Shown here: positions 48,379-59,969 of the stretch, piece after piece
How positions within the stretch are numbered: the stretch's first letter is position 1
How the letters are laid out: the number at the start of each line of letters is the position of its first letter
From: Nemophila menziesii
Lineage: Eukaryota > Streptophyta > Magnoliopsida > Boraginales > Hydrophyllaceae
Assembly (NCBI GenBank): GCA_029959085.1
Contig: JARWIR010000014.1
Coordinates: forward strand, 11,764,001 to 11,828,000
Reading direction: 5' to 3'
Length of the DNA stretch: 64,000 nucleotides
Notes under the pieces: model-generated
The model's input: only the letters and a program-made list of their open reading frames with translations
Database searches by the model: none
What the model was told of the DNA's origin: nothing
Made by a program: the position numbers and the translations under genes

Positions 48379-51300
48379 ACGGTTGTTATAACCCTAAAGG
48401 ACCCAAAATACGATATCCTAAAATTGTATAATAAATACAACCTAAAAGTCAACAACAAAACACACTCAAAACGTAAAACAGATCATCTTAGATGGCGAAG
48501 CTATGTGTCGGTCCTAGAAGGCCCAACGCACTCAATAAACATATATTATGTGCCCCATTCTAAAAAAATATGCGAAAGTTACCGAAAATCCTCCCAGGAA
48601 TATCGAAAACCATAAAAACGGTTTGCAGAGTGTTTGGATGAAATAAACAAGACAAAATCTTCATGTTATTATCCTTTCCATGGTTAGGGTTAGTGATTAA
48701 GGTTTTGGGATTAGGTTATAGGGTTTAGTATTTAGGGTTTGGGGTTTGTGGTTTATTTTTAGAGTTTATGGTTAGTATTTAGGTCATACGGTGATGGATT
48801 AGTTATAGGTTATAAGGTAAAGGTTTTGTGTTTATGGTTTAGGGTATAACGTTAGAGTCTTTAGAAATTAGGGTTGAATGTTACGGTTGGTATAACCCTA
48901 ACGGACCCAAAATACGATATCCTAAAATAGTATATTAAAAACAGCCTAAAAGTCAACAAAACACATCTCAAAACGTAAAACAGATCATCTTAGATGGCGA
49001 AGCTATTTGTCGGTCCTAAAAGGCCCAACGCACTCAAAAAACATACATTATGTGCCCCATTCTGAGAAAGTATGCGAAAGTTAGCGAAAAATCCTCCTGG
49101 GAACTTCGAAAATCTTAAAAACGGTTTGCAGTGTGTTTGGATGATAGAAACAAGCCAAAATCTTCACGTTATTATCTTTTCCATGGTTAGGGTTAGTGAT
49201 TAAGGTTTTGGGATTAGGGTATAGTGTTTAGTATTTAGGGTTTGGGGTTTGTGGTTTATTGTTAGTATTTAGGGATATGGTGATGGATTAGGTATATGTT
49301 ATAAGGTTAGGGTTTTGGGTTTATGGTTTAGGGTATAACGTTAGAGACTTAGAAATTAGGGCTGAATATTACGGTTGGTATAACCCTAACGGACCCAAAA
49401 TACGATATCCTAAAATAGTATATTAAAAACAACCTAAAATTCAACAAAACACATCTCAAAACGTAAAATAGATCATCTTAGATGGCGAAGTTATGTGTCG
49501 GTCCCAGAAGGTCTAACGCATTCAAAAAACATATATTATGTCCCCCATTATGAAAAAGTATGCGAAAGTTACCGAAAATCCTCCTGGAACTTCGAAAACC
49601 TTAAAAACGGTTTGCAGAGTGTTTGCATGAAAGAAACAAGCCAAAATCTTCACGTTATTATCCTTTCCATGGTTAGGTTAGTGATTAAGGTTTTGGGATT
49701 AGGGTATAGGGTATAGTATTTAGGGTTTGGGTTTGTGCTTTATTGTTAGAGTTTATGGTTAGTATTTAGGGCATATGGTGATGGATTAGGTATAGGTTAT
49801 AAGGTTAAGGTTTTGTGTTTATGGTTTAGGGTATAACGTTAGAGACTTTAGAAATTAGGGTTGAATGTTACGGTTGGTATAACCCTAACGGACCCAAAAT
49901 ACGATATCCTAAAATAGTATATTAAAAACAACCTAAAATTCAACAAAACACATCTCAAAACGTAAAATAGATAATCTTAGATGGCGAAGTTATGTGTCGG
50001 TCCCTGAAGGCCCAACGCACCAAAAAAACATATATTATGTGCCCCGTTATGAAAAAGTATGCGAAATTTACCGAAAATCCTCCTGGAACTTCGAAAACCT
50101 TAAAAACGGTTTGCAGAGTGTTTGCATGAAAGAAACAAGCCAAAATCTTCACGTTATTATCTTTTCCATGGTTAGGGTTAGTGATTAAGGTTTTCGGATT
50201 AGGGTAAAGGGTTTAGTATTTAGGGTTTGGGGTTTGTTGTTTATTGTTAGAGTTTATTGTTAGTATTTAGGGCATATGGTGATGGATTAGGTATAGGTTA
50301 TAAGGTTAAGGTTTTGTTTTTATGGTTTAGGGTATAACGTTAGAGACTTTAAAAATTAGGGTTGAATGTTACGGTTGGTATAACCCTAACGTACCCAAAA
50401 TACGATATCCTAAAATAGTATATTAAAAACAACCTAAAATTCAACAAAACACATCTCAAAACGTAAAATAGATCATCTTAGATGGCGAAGTTATGTGTCG
50501 GTCCCAGAAGGTCCAACGCACTCAAAAAACATATATTATGTCCCCCATTATGTAAAAGTATGCGAAAGTTACCGAAAATCCTCCTGGAACTTCGAAAACC
50601 TTAAAAACGGTTTGCAGAGTGTTTGCATGAAAGAAACAAGCCAAAATCTTCATGTTATTATCCTTTCCATGGTTAGGTTAGTGATTAAGGTTTTGGGATT
50701 AGGGTATAGGGTTTAGTATTTAAGGTTTGGGGTTTGTGGTTTATTGTTAGAGTTTATGGTTAGTATTTAGGGCATATGGTGATGGATTAGGTATATGTTA
50801 TAAGGTTAGGGTTTTGGGTTTATGGTTTAGGGTATAACGTTAGAGACTTTAGAAATTAGGGCTGAATGTTACGGTTGGTATAACCCTAACGGACCCAAAA
50901 TACGATATCCTAAAATAGTATATTAAAAACAACCTAAAATTCAACAAAACACATCTCAAAACGTAAAATAGATCATCTTAGATGGCGAAGTTATGTGTCG
51001 GTCCCAGAAGGTCCAACGCACTCAAAAAACATATATTATGTCCCCCATTATGAAAAAGTATGCGAAAGTTACCGAAAATCCTCCTGGAACTTCGAAAACC
51101 TTGAAAACGGTTTGCAGAGTGTTTGCATGAAAGAAACAAGCCAAAATCTTCACGTTATTATCCTTTCCATGGTTAGGTTAGTGATTAAGGTTTTGGGATT
51201 AGGGTATAGGGTTTAGTATTTAAGGTTTGGGGTTTGTGGTTTATTGTTAGAGTTTATGGTTAGTATTTAGGGCATATGGTGATGGATTAGGTATATGTTA

Positions 51301-54300
51301 TAAGGTTAGGGTTTTGGGTTTATGGTTTAGGGTATAACGTTAGAGACTTTAGAAATTAGGGCTGAATGTTACGGTTGGTATAACCCTAACGGACCCAAAA
51401 TACGATATCCTAAAATAGTATATTAAAAACAACCTAAAATTCAACAAAACACATCTCAAAACGTAAAATAGATCATCTTAGATGGCGAAGTTATGTGTCG
51501 GTCCCAGAAGGTCCAACGCACTCAAAAAACATATATTATGTCCCCCATTATGAAAAAGTATGCGAAAGTTACCGAAAATCCTCCTGGAACTTCGAAAACC
51601 TTGAAAACGGTTTGCAGAGTGTTTGCATGAAAGAAACAAGCCAAAATCTTCACGTTATTATCCTTTCCATGGTTAGGTTAGTGATTAAGGTTTTGGGATT
51701 AGGGTATAGGGTATAGTATTTAGGGTTTGGGTTTGTGGTTTATTGTTAGAGTTTATGGTTAGTATTTAGGGCATATGGTGATGGATTAGGTATAGGTTAT
51801 AAGGTTAAGGTTTTGTGTTTATGGTTTAGGGTATAACGTTAGAGACTTTAGAAATTAGGGTTGAATGTTACGGTTGGTATATCCCTAACGGACCCAAAAT
51901 ACGATATCCTAAAATAGTATATTAAAAACAACCTAAAATTCAACAAAACACATCTCAAAACGTAAAATAGATTATCTTAGATGGCGAAGTTATGTGTCGG
52001 TCCCTGAAGGCCCAACGCACCAAAAAAACATATATTATGTGCCCCATTATGAAAAAGTATGCGAAATTTACCGAAAATCCTCCTGGAACTTCGAAAACCT
52101 TAAAAACGGTTTGCAGAGTGTTTGGAGGAAAGAAACAAGCCAAAATCTTCACGTTATTATACTTTTCATGGTTAGGGTTAGTGATTAAGGTTTTGGGATT
52201 AGGGTATATGGTTTAGTATTTAGGGTTTGGGGTTTGTGGTTTATTGTTAGAGTTTATGGTTAGTATTTAGGTCATACGGTGATGGATTAGTTATAGGTTA
52301 TGAGGTAAAGGTTTTGTGTTTATTGTTCAGGGTATAACGTTAGAGTCTTTTGAAATTAGGGTTGAATGTTACGGTTGGCATAACCCTAACGGACTCAAAA
52401 TACGATATCCTAAAATAGTATATTAAAAACAACCTAAAAGTCAACAAAACACATCTCAAAACGTAAAACAGATCATCTTAGATGTCGAAGTTATGTGTCG
52501 GTCCTAGAAGGCCCAACACACTCAAAAAACATACATTATGTGCCCCATTCTGAGAAAGTATGCGAAAGTTAGCAAAAAATCCTCCTGGGAACTTTGAAAA
52601 TCTTAAAAACGGTTTGTAGAGTGTTTGGATGATAGAAACAAGCCAAAATATTCATGTTATTATCTTTTCCATGGTCAGGGTTAGTGATTAAGGTTTTCGG
52701 ATTAGGGTAAAGGGTAAAGTATTTAGGGTTTGGGGTTTGTTGTTTATTGTTAGAGTTTATTGTTAGTATTTAGGGCATATGGTGATGGATTAGGTATAGG
52801 TTATAAGGTTAAGGTTTTGTGTTTATGGTTTAGGGTATAACGTTAGAGACTTTAGAAATTAGGGTTGAATGTTACGGTTGGTATAACCCTAACGGACCCA
52901 AAATACGATATCCTAAAATAGTATATTAAAAACAACCTAAAATTCAACAAAACACATCTCAAAACGTAAAATAGATCATCTTAGATGGCGAAGTTATGTG
53001 TCGGTCCCAGAAGGTCCAACGCACTCAAAAAACATATATTATGTCCCCCATTATGAAAAAGTATACGAAAGTTACCGAAAATCCTCCTGGAACTTCGAAA
53101 ACCTTAAAAACGGTTTGCAGAGTGTTTGGATGAAAGAAACAAGCCAAAATCTTCACATTATTATCCTTTCCATGGTTAGGTTAGTGATTAAGGTTTTGGG
53201 ATTAGGGTATAGGGTTTAGTATTTAAGGTTTGGGGTTTGTAGTTTATTATTAGAGTTTATGGTTAGTATTTAGGGCATATGGTGATGGATTATGTATATG
53301 TTATAAGGTTAGGGTTTTGGGTTTATGGTTTAGGGTATAACGTTAGAGACTTTAGAAATTAGGGCTGAATGTTACGGTTGGTATAACCCTAACGGACCCA
53401 AAATACGATATCCTAAAATAGTATATTAAAAACAACCTAAAATTCAACAAAACACATCTCAAAACGTAAAATAGATCATCTTAGATGGCGAAGTTATGTG
53501 TCGGCCCCTGAAGGCCCAACGCACTCAAAAAAACATATATTATGTCCCCCATTATGAAAAAGTATGCGAAAGTTACCGAAAATCCTCCTGGAACTTCGAA
53601 AACCTTAAAAACGGTTTGCAGAGTGTTTGCATGAAAGAAACAAGCCAAAATCTTCACGTTATTATCCTTTCCATGATTAGGTTAGTGATTAAGGTTTTGG
53701 GATTAGGGGATGGTTTAGTATTTAGGGTTTGGGGTTTGTGGTTTATTGAGGTCATACAGTGATGGATTAGTTATGGGTTATAAGGTAAAGGTTTTGTGTT
53801 TATTGTTCAGGGTATAACGTTAGAGTCTTTTGAAATTAGGGTTGAATGTTACGGTTGGCATAACCCTAACGGAGGATTACAAAACACATCTCAAAAATAA
53901 AACAGATCATCTTAGATGGCGAAGTTATGTGTCGGTCCTAGAAGGCCCAACGCACTCAAAAAACATACATTATGTGCCCCATTCTGAGAAAGAATGCGAA
54001 AGTTAGCAAAACATCCTCCTGGGAACTTCGAAAATATTAAAAACGGTTTGCAGAGTGTTTATTGTTCAGAACGTAAAATAGATCATCTTAGATGGCGAAG
54101 TTATGTGTCGGTCCCTGAAGGACCAACGCACCAAAAAAACATATATTATGTGCCCCATTATGAATAAGTATGCGAAATTTACCGAAAATCCTCCTGGAAC
54201 TTCGAAAACCTTAAAAACGGTTTGCAGAGTGTTTGGAGGAAAGAAACAAGCCAAAATCTTCACGTTATTATCCTTTTCATGGTTAGGGTTAGTGATTAAG

Positions 54301-56484
54301 GTTTTGGGATTAGGGAATAGGGTTTAGTATTTAGGGTTTGGGGTTTGTCGTTTATTGTTAGAGTTTATGGTTAGTATTTAGGTCATACAGTGATGGATTA
54401 GTTATGGGTTATAAGGTAAAGGTTTTGTGTTTATTGTTCAGGGTATAACGTTAGAGTCTTTTGAAATTAGGGTTGAATGTTACGAATGGCATAACCCTAA
54501 CGGACCCAAAATACGATATCCTAAAATAGTATATTAAAAACAACCTAAAAGTCAACAAAACACATCTTAAAAATAAAACAGATCATCTTAGATGGCGAAG
54601 TTATGTGTCGGTCCTAGAAGGCCCAACGCACTCAAAAAACATACATTATGTGCCCCATTCTGAGAAAGAATGCGAAAGTTAGCAAAAAATCCTCCTGGGA
54701 ACTTCGAAAATATTAAAAACGGTTTGCAGAGTGTTTGGATGATAAAAACAAGCCAAAATCTTCACGTTATTATCTTTTTCATGGTTAGGGTTAGTGATTA
54801 AGGTTTTCGGATTAGGGTAAAGGGTTTAGTATTTAGGGTTTGGGATTTGTTGTTTATTGTTAGAGTTTATTGTTAGTATTTAGGGCATATGGTGATGGAT
54901 TAGGTATAGGTTATAAGGTTAAGGTTTTGTGTTTATGGTTTAGAGTATAACGTTAGAGACTTTAGAAATTAGGGTTGAATGTTACGGTTGGTATAACCCT
55001 AACGGACCCAAAATACGATATCCTAAAATAGTATATTAAAAACAACCTAAAATTCAACAAAACACATCTCAAAACGTAAAATAGATCATCTTAGATGGCG
55101 AAGTTATGTGTCGGTCCCAGAAGGTCCAACGCACTCAAAAAACATATATTATGTCCCCCATTATGAAAAAGTATGCGAAAGTTACCGAAAATCCTCCTGG
55201 AACTTCGAAAACCTTAAAAACGGTTTGCAGGGTGTTTGCATGAAAGAAACAAGCCAAAATCTTCACGTTATTATCCTTTCCATGGTTAGGTTAGTGATTA
55301 AGGTTTTGGGATTAGGGTATAGGGTTTAGTATTTAAGGTTTGGGGTTTGCGGTTTATTATTAGAGTTTATGGTTAGTATTTAGGGCATACGGTGATGGAT
55401 TAGGTATGTGTTATAAGGTTAGGGTTTTGGGTTTATGGTTTAGGGTATAACGTTAGAGACTTTAGAAATTAGGGCTGAATGTTACGGTTGGTATAACCCT
55501 AACGGACCCAAAATACGATATCCTAAAATAGTATATTAAAAACAACCTAAAATTCAACAAAACACATCTCAAAACGTAAAATAGATCATCTTAGATGGCG
55601 AAGTTATGTGTCGGTCCCAGAAGGTCCAACGCACTCAAAAAACATATATTATGTCCTGCATTATGAAAAATTGTGCGAAAGTTACCGAAAATCCTCCTAG
55701 AACTTCGAAAACCTTAAAAACGGTTTGCAGAGTGTTTGCATGAAAGAAACAAGCCAAAATCTTCACGTTATTATCCTTTCCATGGTTAGGTTAGTGATTA
55801 AGGTTTTGGGATTAGGGTATAGGGTTTAGTATTTAGGGTTTGGGGTTTGTGGTTTATTGTTAGAGTTTATGGTTAGTATTTAGGGCATATGGTGATGGAT
55901 TAGGTATAGGTTATAAGGTTAAGGTTTTGTGTTTATGGTTTAGGGTATAACGTTAGAGACTTTAGAAATTAGGGCTGAATGTTACGGTTGGTATAACCCT
56001 AACGGACCCAAAATACGATATCCTAAAATAGCATATTAAAAACAACCTAAAATTCAACAAAACACATCTCAAAACGTAAAATAGATCATCTTAGATGGCG
56101 AAGTTATGTGTCGGTCCCAGAAGGTCCAACGCACTCAAAAAACATATATTATGTCCCCCATTATGAAAAAGTATGCGAAAGTTACCGAAAATCCTCCTGG
56201 AACTTCGAAAACCTTAAAAACGCTTTGCAGAGTGTTTGCATGAAAGAAACAAGCCAAAATCTTCACGTTATTATCCTTTCCATAGTTAGGGTTAGTGATT
56301 AAGGTTTTGGGATTAGGGTATAGGGTTTAGTATTTAGGGTTTGGGGTTTGTGGTTTATTGTTAGAGTTTATGGTTAGTATTTAGGTCATACGGTGATGGA
56401 TTAGTTATAGGTTATAAGGTAAAGGTTTTGTGTTTACGGTTTAGGGTTTAACGTTAGAGACTTTAGAAATTAGGGGTGAATGTT
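48379..56484 (+). repeat. Irregular, degenerate block of about 16 monomers
   Basis: Units start at 48379 (A, 504 bp), 48883 (B, 488), 49371 (C variant, 499), 49870 (E core with B'-like 3' arm), 50371 (C), 50871 (C), 51371 (C/variant hybrid, 499), 51870 (E), 52371 (B'), 52874 (C), 53374 (E-like, 477), 53851 (chimeric, 631), 54482 (B', 502), 54984 (C), 55484 (C) and 55984 (D2). E-type cores have tccctgaaggcccaac and accaaaaaaac. Private substitutions and indels are visibly denser here than anywhere else, and the A-B-C-D order is lost. Likely an older, less homogenised part of the array. Confidence 0.9.
53374..54481 (+). repeat. Rearranged monomers with internal deletions and a three-part chimera
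   Basis: The unit at 53374 lost about 22 bp between tttattg and aggtcatac near 53738, plus a few bases in attaggggatgg. The next unit starts normally at 53851 but jumps from aacgga to acaaaacacatc with ggatt between (about 53871-53881), losing most of the C-rich arm. At 54055-54060 the word gtgttt is shared by the core (gagtgttt) and a G-rich arm (gtgtttattgttcag), and only 54061-54069 of that arm remains before the sequence switches to aacgtaaaatag of an E-type unit, which then runs to 54481. Short shared words at the joints suggest microhomology-mediated repair. Confidence 0.88.
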
Positions 56485-58477
56485 ACGGTTGTTATAACCC
56501 TAAAGGACCCAAAATACGATATCCTAAAATTGTATAATAAATACAACCTAAAAGTCAACAAAACAAACTCAAAACGTAAAACAGATCATCTTAGATGGCG
56601 AAGCTATGTGTCGGTCCTAGAAGGCCCAACGCACTCAAAAAACATATATTATGTGCCCCATTCTGAAAAAATATGCGAAAGTTACCGAAAATCCTCCCAG
56701 GAATATCGAAAACCATAAAAACGGTTCGCAGAGTGTTTGGATGAAAGAAACAAGACAAAATCTTCATGTTATTATCCTTTCCATGGTTAGGGTTAGTGAT
56801 TAAGGTTTTGGGATTAGGTTATAGGGTTTAGTATTTAGGGTTTGGGGTTTGTGGTTTATTTTTAGAGTTTATGGTTAGTATTTAGGTCATACGGTGATGG
56901 ATTAGGTATAGGTTATAAGGTAAAGGTTTTGTGTTTGTGGTTTAGGGTATAACGTTAGAGTCTTTAGAAATTAGGGTTGAATGTTACGGTTGGTATAACC
57001 CTAACGGACCCAAAATACGATATCCTAAAATAGTATATTAAAAACAGCCTAAAAGTCAACAAAACACATCTCAAAACGTAAAACAGATCATCTTAGATGG
57101 CGAAGCTATTTGTCGGTCCTAGAAGGCCCAACGCACTCAAAAAAACATACATTATGTGCCCCATTCTGAGAAAGTATGCGAAAGTTAGCGAAAAATCCTC
57201 CTGGGAACTTCGAAAATCTTAAAAACGGTTTGCAGTGTGTTTGGATGATAGAAACAAGCCAAAATCTTCACGTTATTATCTTTTCCATGGTTAGGGTTAG
57301 TGATTAATGTTTTGGGATTAGGGTATAGGGTTTAGTATTTAGGGTTTGGGGTTTGGGGTTTATTGTTAGTATTTAGGGCATATGGTGATGGATTAGGTAT
57401 ATGTTATAAGGTTAGGGTTTTGGGTTTATGGTTTAGGGTATAACGTTAGAGACTTTAGAAATTAGGGCTGAATGTTACGGTTGGTATAACCCTAACGGAC
57501 CCAAAATACGATATCCTAAAATAGTATATTAAAAACAACCTAAAATTCAACAAAACACATATCAAAACGTAAAATAGATCATCTTAGATGGCGAAGTTAT
57601 GTGTCGGTCCCAGAAGGTCCAACGCACTCAAAAAACATATATTATGTCCCCCGTTATGAAAAAGTATGCGAAAGTTACCGAAAATCCTCCTGGAACTTCG
57701 AAAACCATAAAACCGGTTTGTAGAGTGTTTGCATGAAAGAAACAAGCCAAAATCTTCACGTTATTATCCTTTCCATGGTTAGGTTAGTGATTAAGGTTTT
57801 AGGATTAGGGTATAGGGTTTAGTATTTAAGGTTTGGGGTTTGTGGTTTATTGTTAGAGTTTATGGTTAGTATTTAGGGCATATGGTGATGGATTAGGTAT
57901 ATGTTATAAGGTTAGGGTTTTGGGTTTATGGTTTAGGGTATAACGTTAGAGACTTTAGAAATTAGGGCTGAATGTTACGGTTGGTATAACCCTAACGGAC
58001 CCAAAATACGATATCCTAAAATAGCATATTAAAAACAACCTAAAATTCAACAAAACACATCTCAAAACGTAAAATAGATCATCTTAGATGGCGAAGTTAT
58101 GTGTCGGTCCCAGAAGGTCCAACGCACTCAAAAAACATATATTATGTCCCCCATTATGAAAAAGTATGCGAAAGTTACCGAAAATCCTCCTGGAACTTCG
58201 AAAACCTTAAAAACGGTTTGCAGAGTGTTTGCATGAAAGAAACAAGCCAAAATCTTCACGTTATTATCCTTTCCATAGTTAGGGTTAGTGATTAAGGTTT
58301 TGGGATTAGGGTATAGTGTTTAGTATTTAGGGTTTGGGGTTTGTGGTTTATTGTTAGAGTTTATGGTTAGTATTTAGGTCATACGGTGATGGATTAGTTA
58401 TAGGTTATAAGGTAAAGGTTTTGTGTTTATGGTTTAGGGTTTAACGTTAGAGACTTTAGAAATTAGGGTTGAATGTT
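56485..58477 (+). repeat. A-B-C-D tetramer (1993 bp)
   Basis: Monomers start at 56485, 56986, 57477 and 57977. The tetramer returns after the degenerate block. The A unit shares caaaacaaactc, acggttcgcag, gattaggtatagg and gtgtttgtgg with the A unit at 41399; the B unit shares tttggggtttggggtttatt with the B unit at 41900. It is therefore a copy of the tetramer 15,086 bp to the left. Confidence 0.93.
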
Positions 58478-59969
58478 ACGGTTGTTATAACCCTAAAGGA
58501 CCCAAAATACGATATCCTAAAATTGTATAATAAATACAACCTAAAAGTCAACAAAACACACTCAAAACGTAAAACAGATCATCTTAGATGGCGAAGCTAT
58601 GTGTCGGTTCTAGAAGGCCCAACGCACTCAGAAAACATATATTATGTGCCCCATTCTGAAAAAATATGCGAAAGTTACCGAAAATCCTCCCAGGAATATC
58701 GAAAACCATAAAAACGGTTTGCAGAGTGTTTGGATGAAAGAAACAAGACAAAATCTTCATGTTATTATCCTTTCCATGGTTAGGGTTAGTGATTAAGGTT
58801 TTGGGATTAGGTTATAGGGTTTAGTATTTAGGGTTTGGGGTTTGTGGTTTATTTTTAGAGTTTATGGTTAGTATTTAGGTCATACGGTGATGGATTAGTT
58901 ATAGGTTATAAGGTAAAGGTTTTGTGTTTATGGTTTAGGGTATAACGTTAGAGTCTTTAGAAATTAGGGTTGAATGTTACGGTTGGTATAACCCTAACGG
59001 ACCCAAAATACGATATCCTAAAATAGTATATTAAAAACAGCCTAAAAGTCAACAAAACACATCTCAAAACGTAAAACAGATCATCTTAGATGGCGAAGCT
59101 ATTTGTCGGTCCTAGAAGGCCCAACGCACTCAAAAAACATACATTATGTGCCCCATTCTGAGAAAGTATGCGAAAGTTAGCGAAAAATCCTCCTGGGAAC
59201 TTCGAAAATCTTAAAAACGGTTTGTAGTGTGTTTGGATGATAGAAACAAGCCAAAATCTTCACGTTATTATCTTTTCCATGGTTAGGGTTAGTGATTAAG
59301 GTTTTGGGATTAGGGTATAGTGTTTAGTATTTAGGGTTTGGGGTTTGTGGTTTATTGTTAGTATTTAGGGCATATGGTGATGGATTAGGTATATGTTATA
59401 AGGTTAGGGTTTTGGGTTTATGGTTTAGGGTATAACGTTAGAGACTTTAGAAATTAGGGCTGAATGTTACGGTTGGTATAACCCTAACGGACCCAAAATA
59501 CGATATCCTAAAATAGTATATTAAAAACAACCTAAAATTCAACAAAACACATCTCAAAACGTAAAATAGATCATCTTAGATGGCGAAGTTATGTGTCGGT
59601 CCCAGAAGGTCCAACGCACTCAAAAAACATATATTATGTCCCCCATTATGAAAAAGTATGCGAAAGTTACCGAAAATCCTCCTGGAACTTCGAAAACCTT
59701 AAAAACGGTTTGCAGAGTGTTTGCATGAAAAAAAGAAGCCAAAATCTTCACGTTATTATCCTTTCCATAGTTAGGGTTAGTGATTAAGGTTTTGGGATTA
59801 GGGTATAGGGTTTAGTATTTAGGGTTTGGGGTTTGTGGTTTATTGTTAGAGTTTATGGTTAGTATTTAGGTCATACGGTGATGGATTAGTCATAGGTTAT
59901 AAGGTAAAGGTTTTGTGTTTATGGTTTAGGGTTTAACGTTAGAGACTTTAGAAATTAGGGTTGAATGTT
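58478..59969 (+). repeat. Trimer A-B-D2
   Basis: Monomers start at 58478, 58979 and 59469. The C unit expected between B and D is missing. The A unit has actcagaaaac, and the B unit has ggtttgtagtgtg and gtatagtgttt. The D unit has gaaaaaaagaagcc. All but the last are repeated in the trimer at 62469. Confidence 0.93.
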
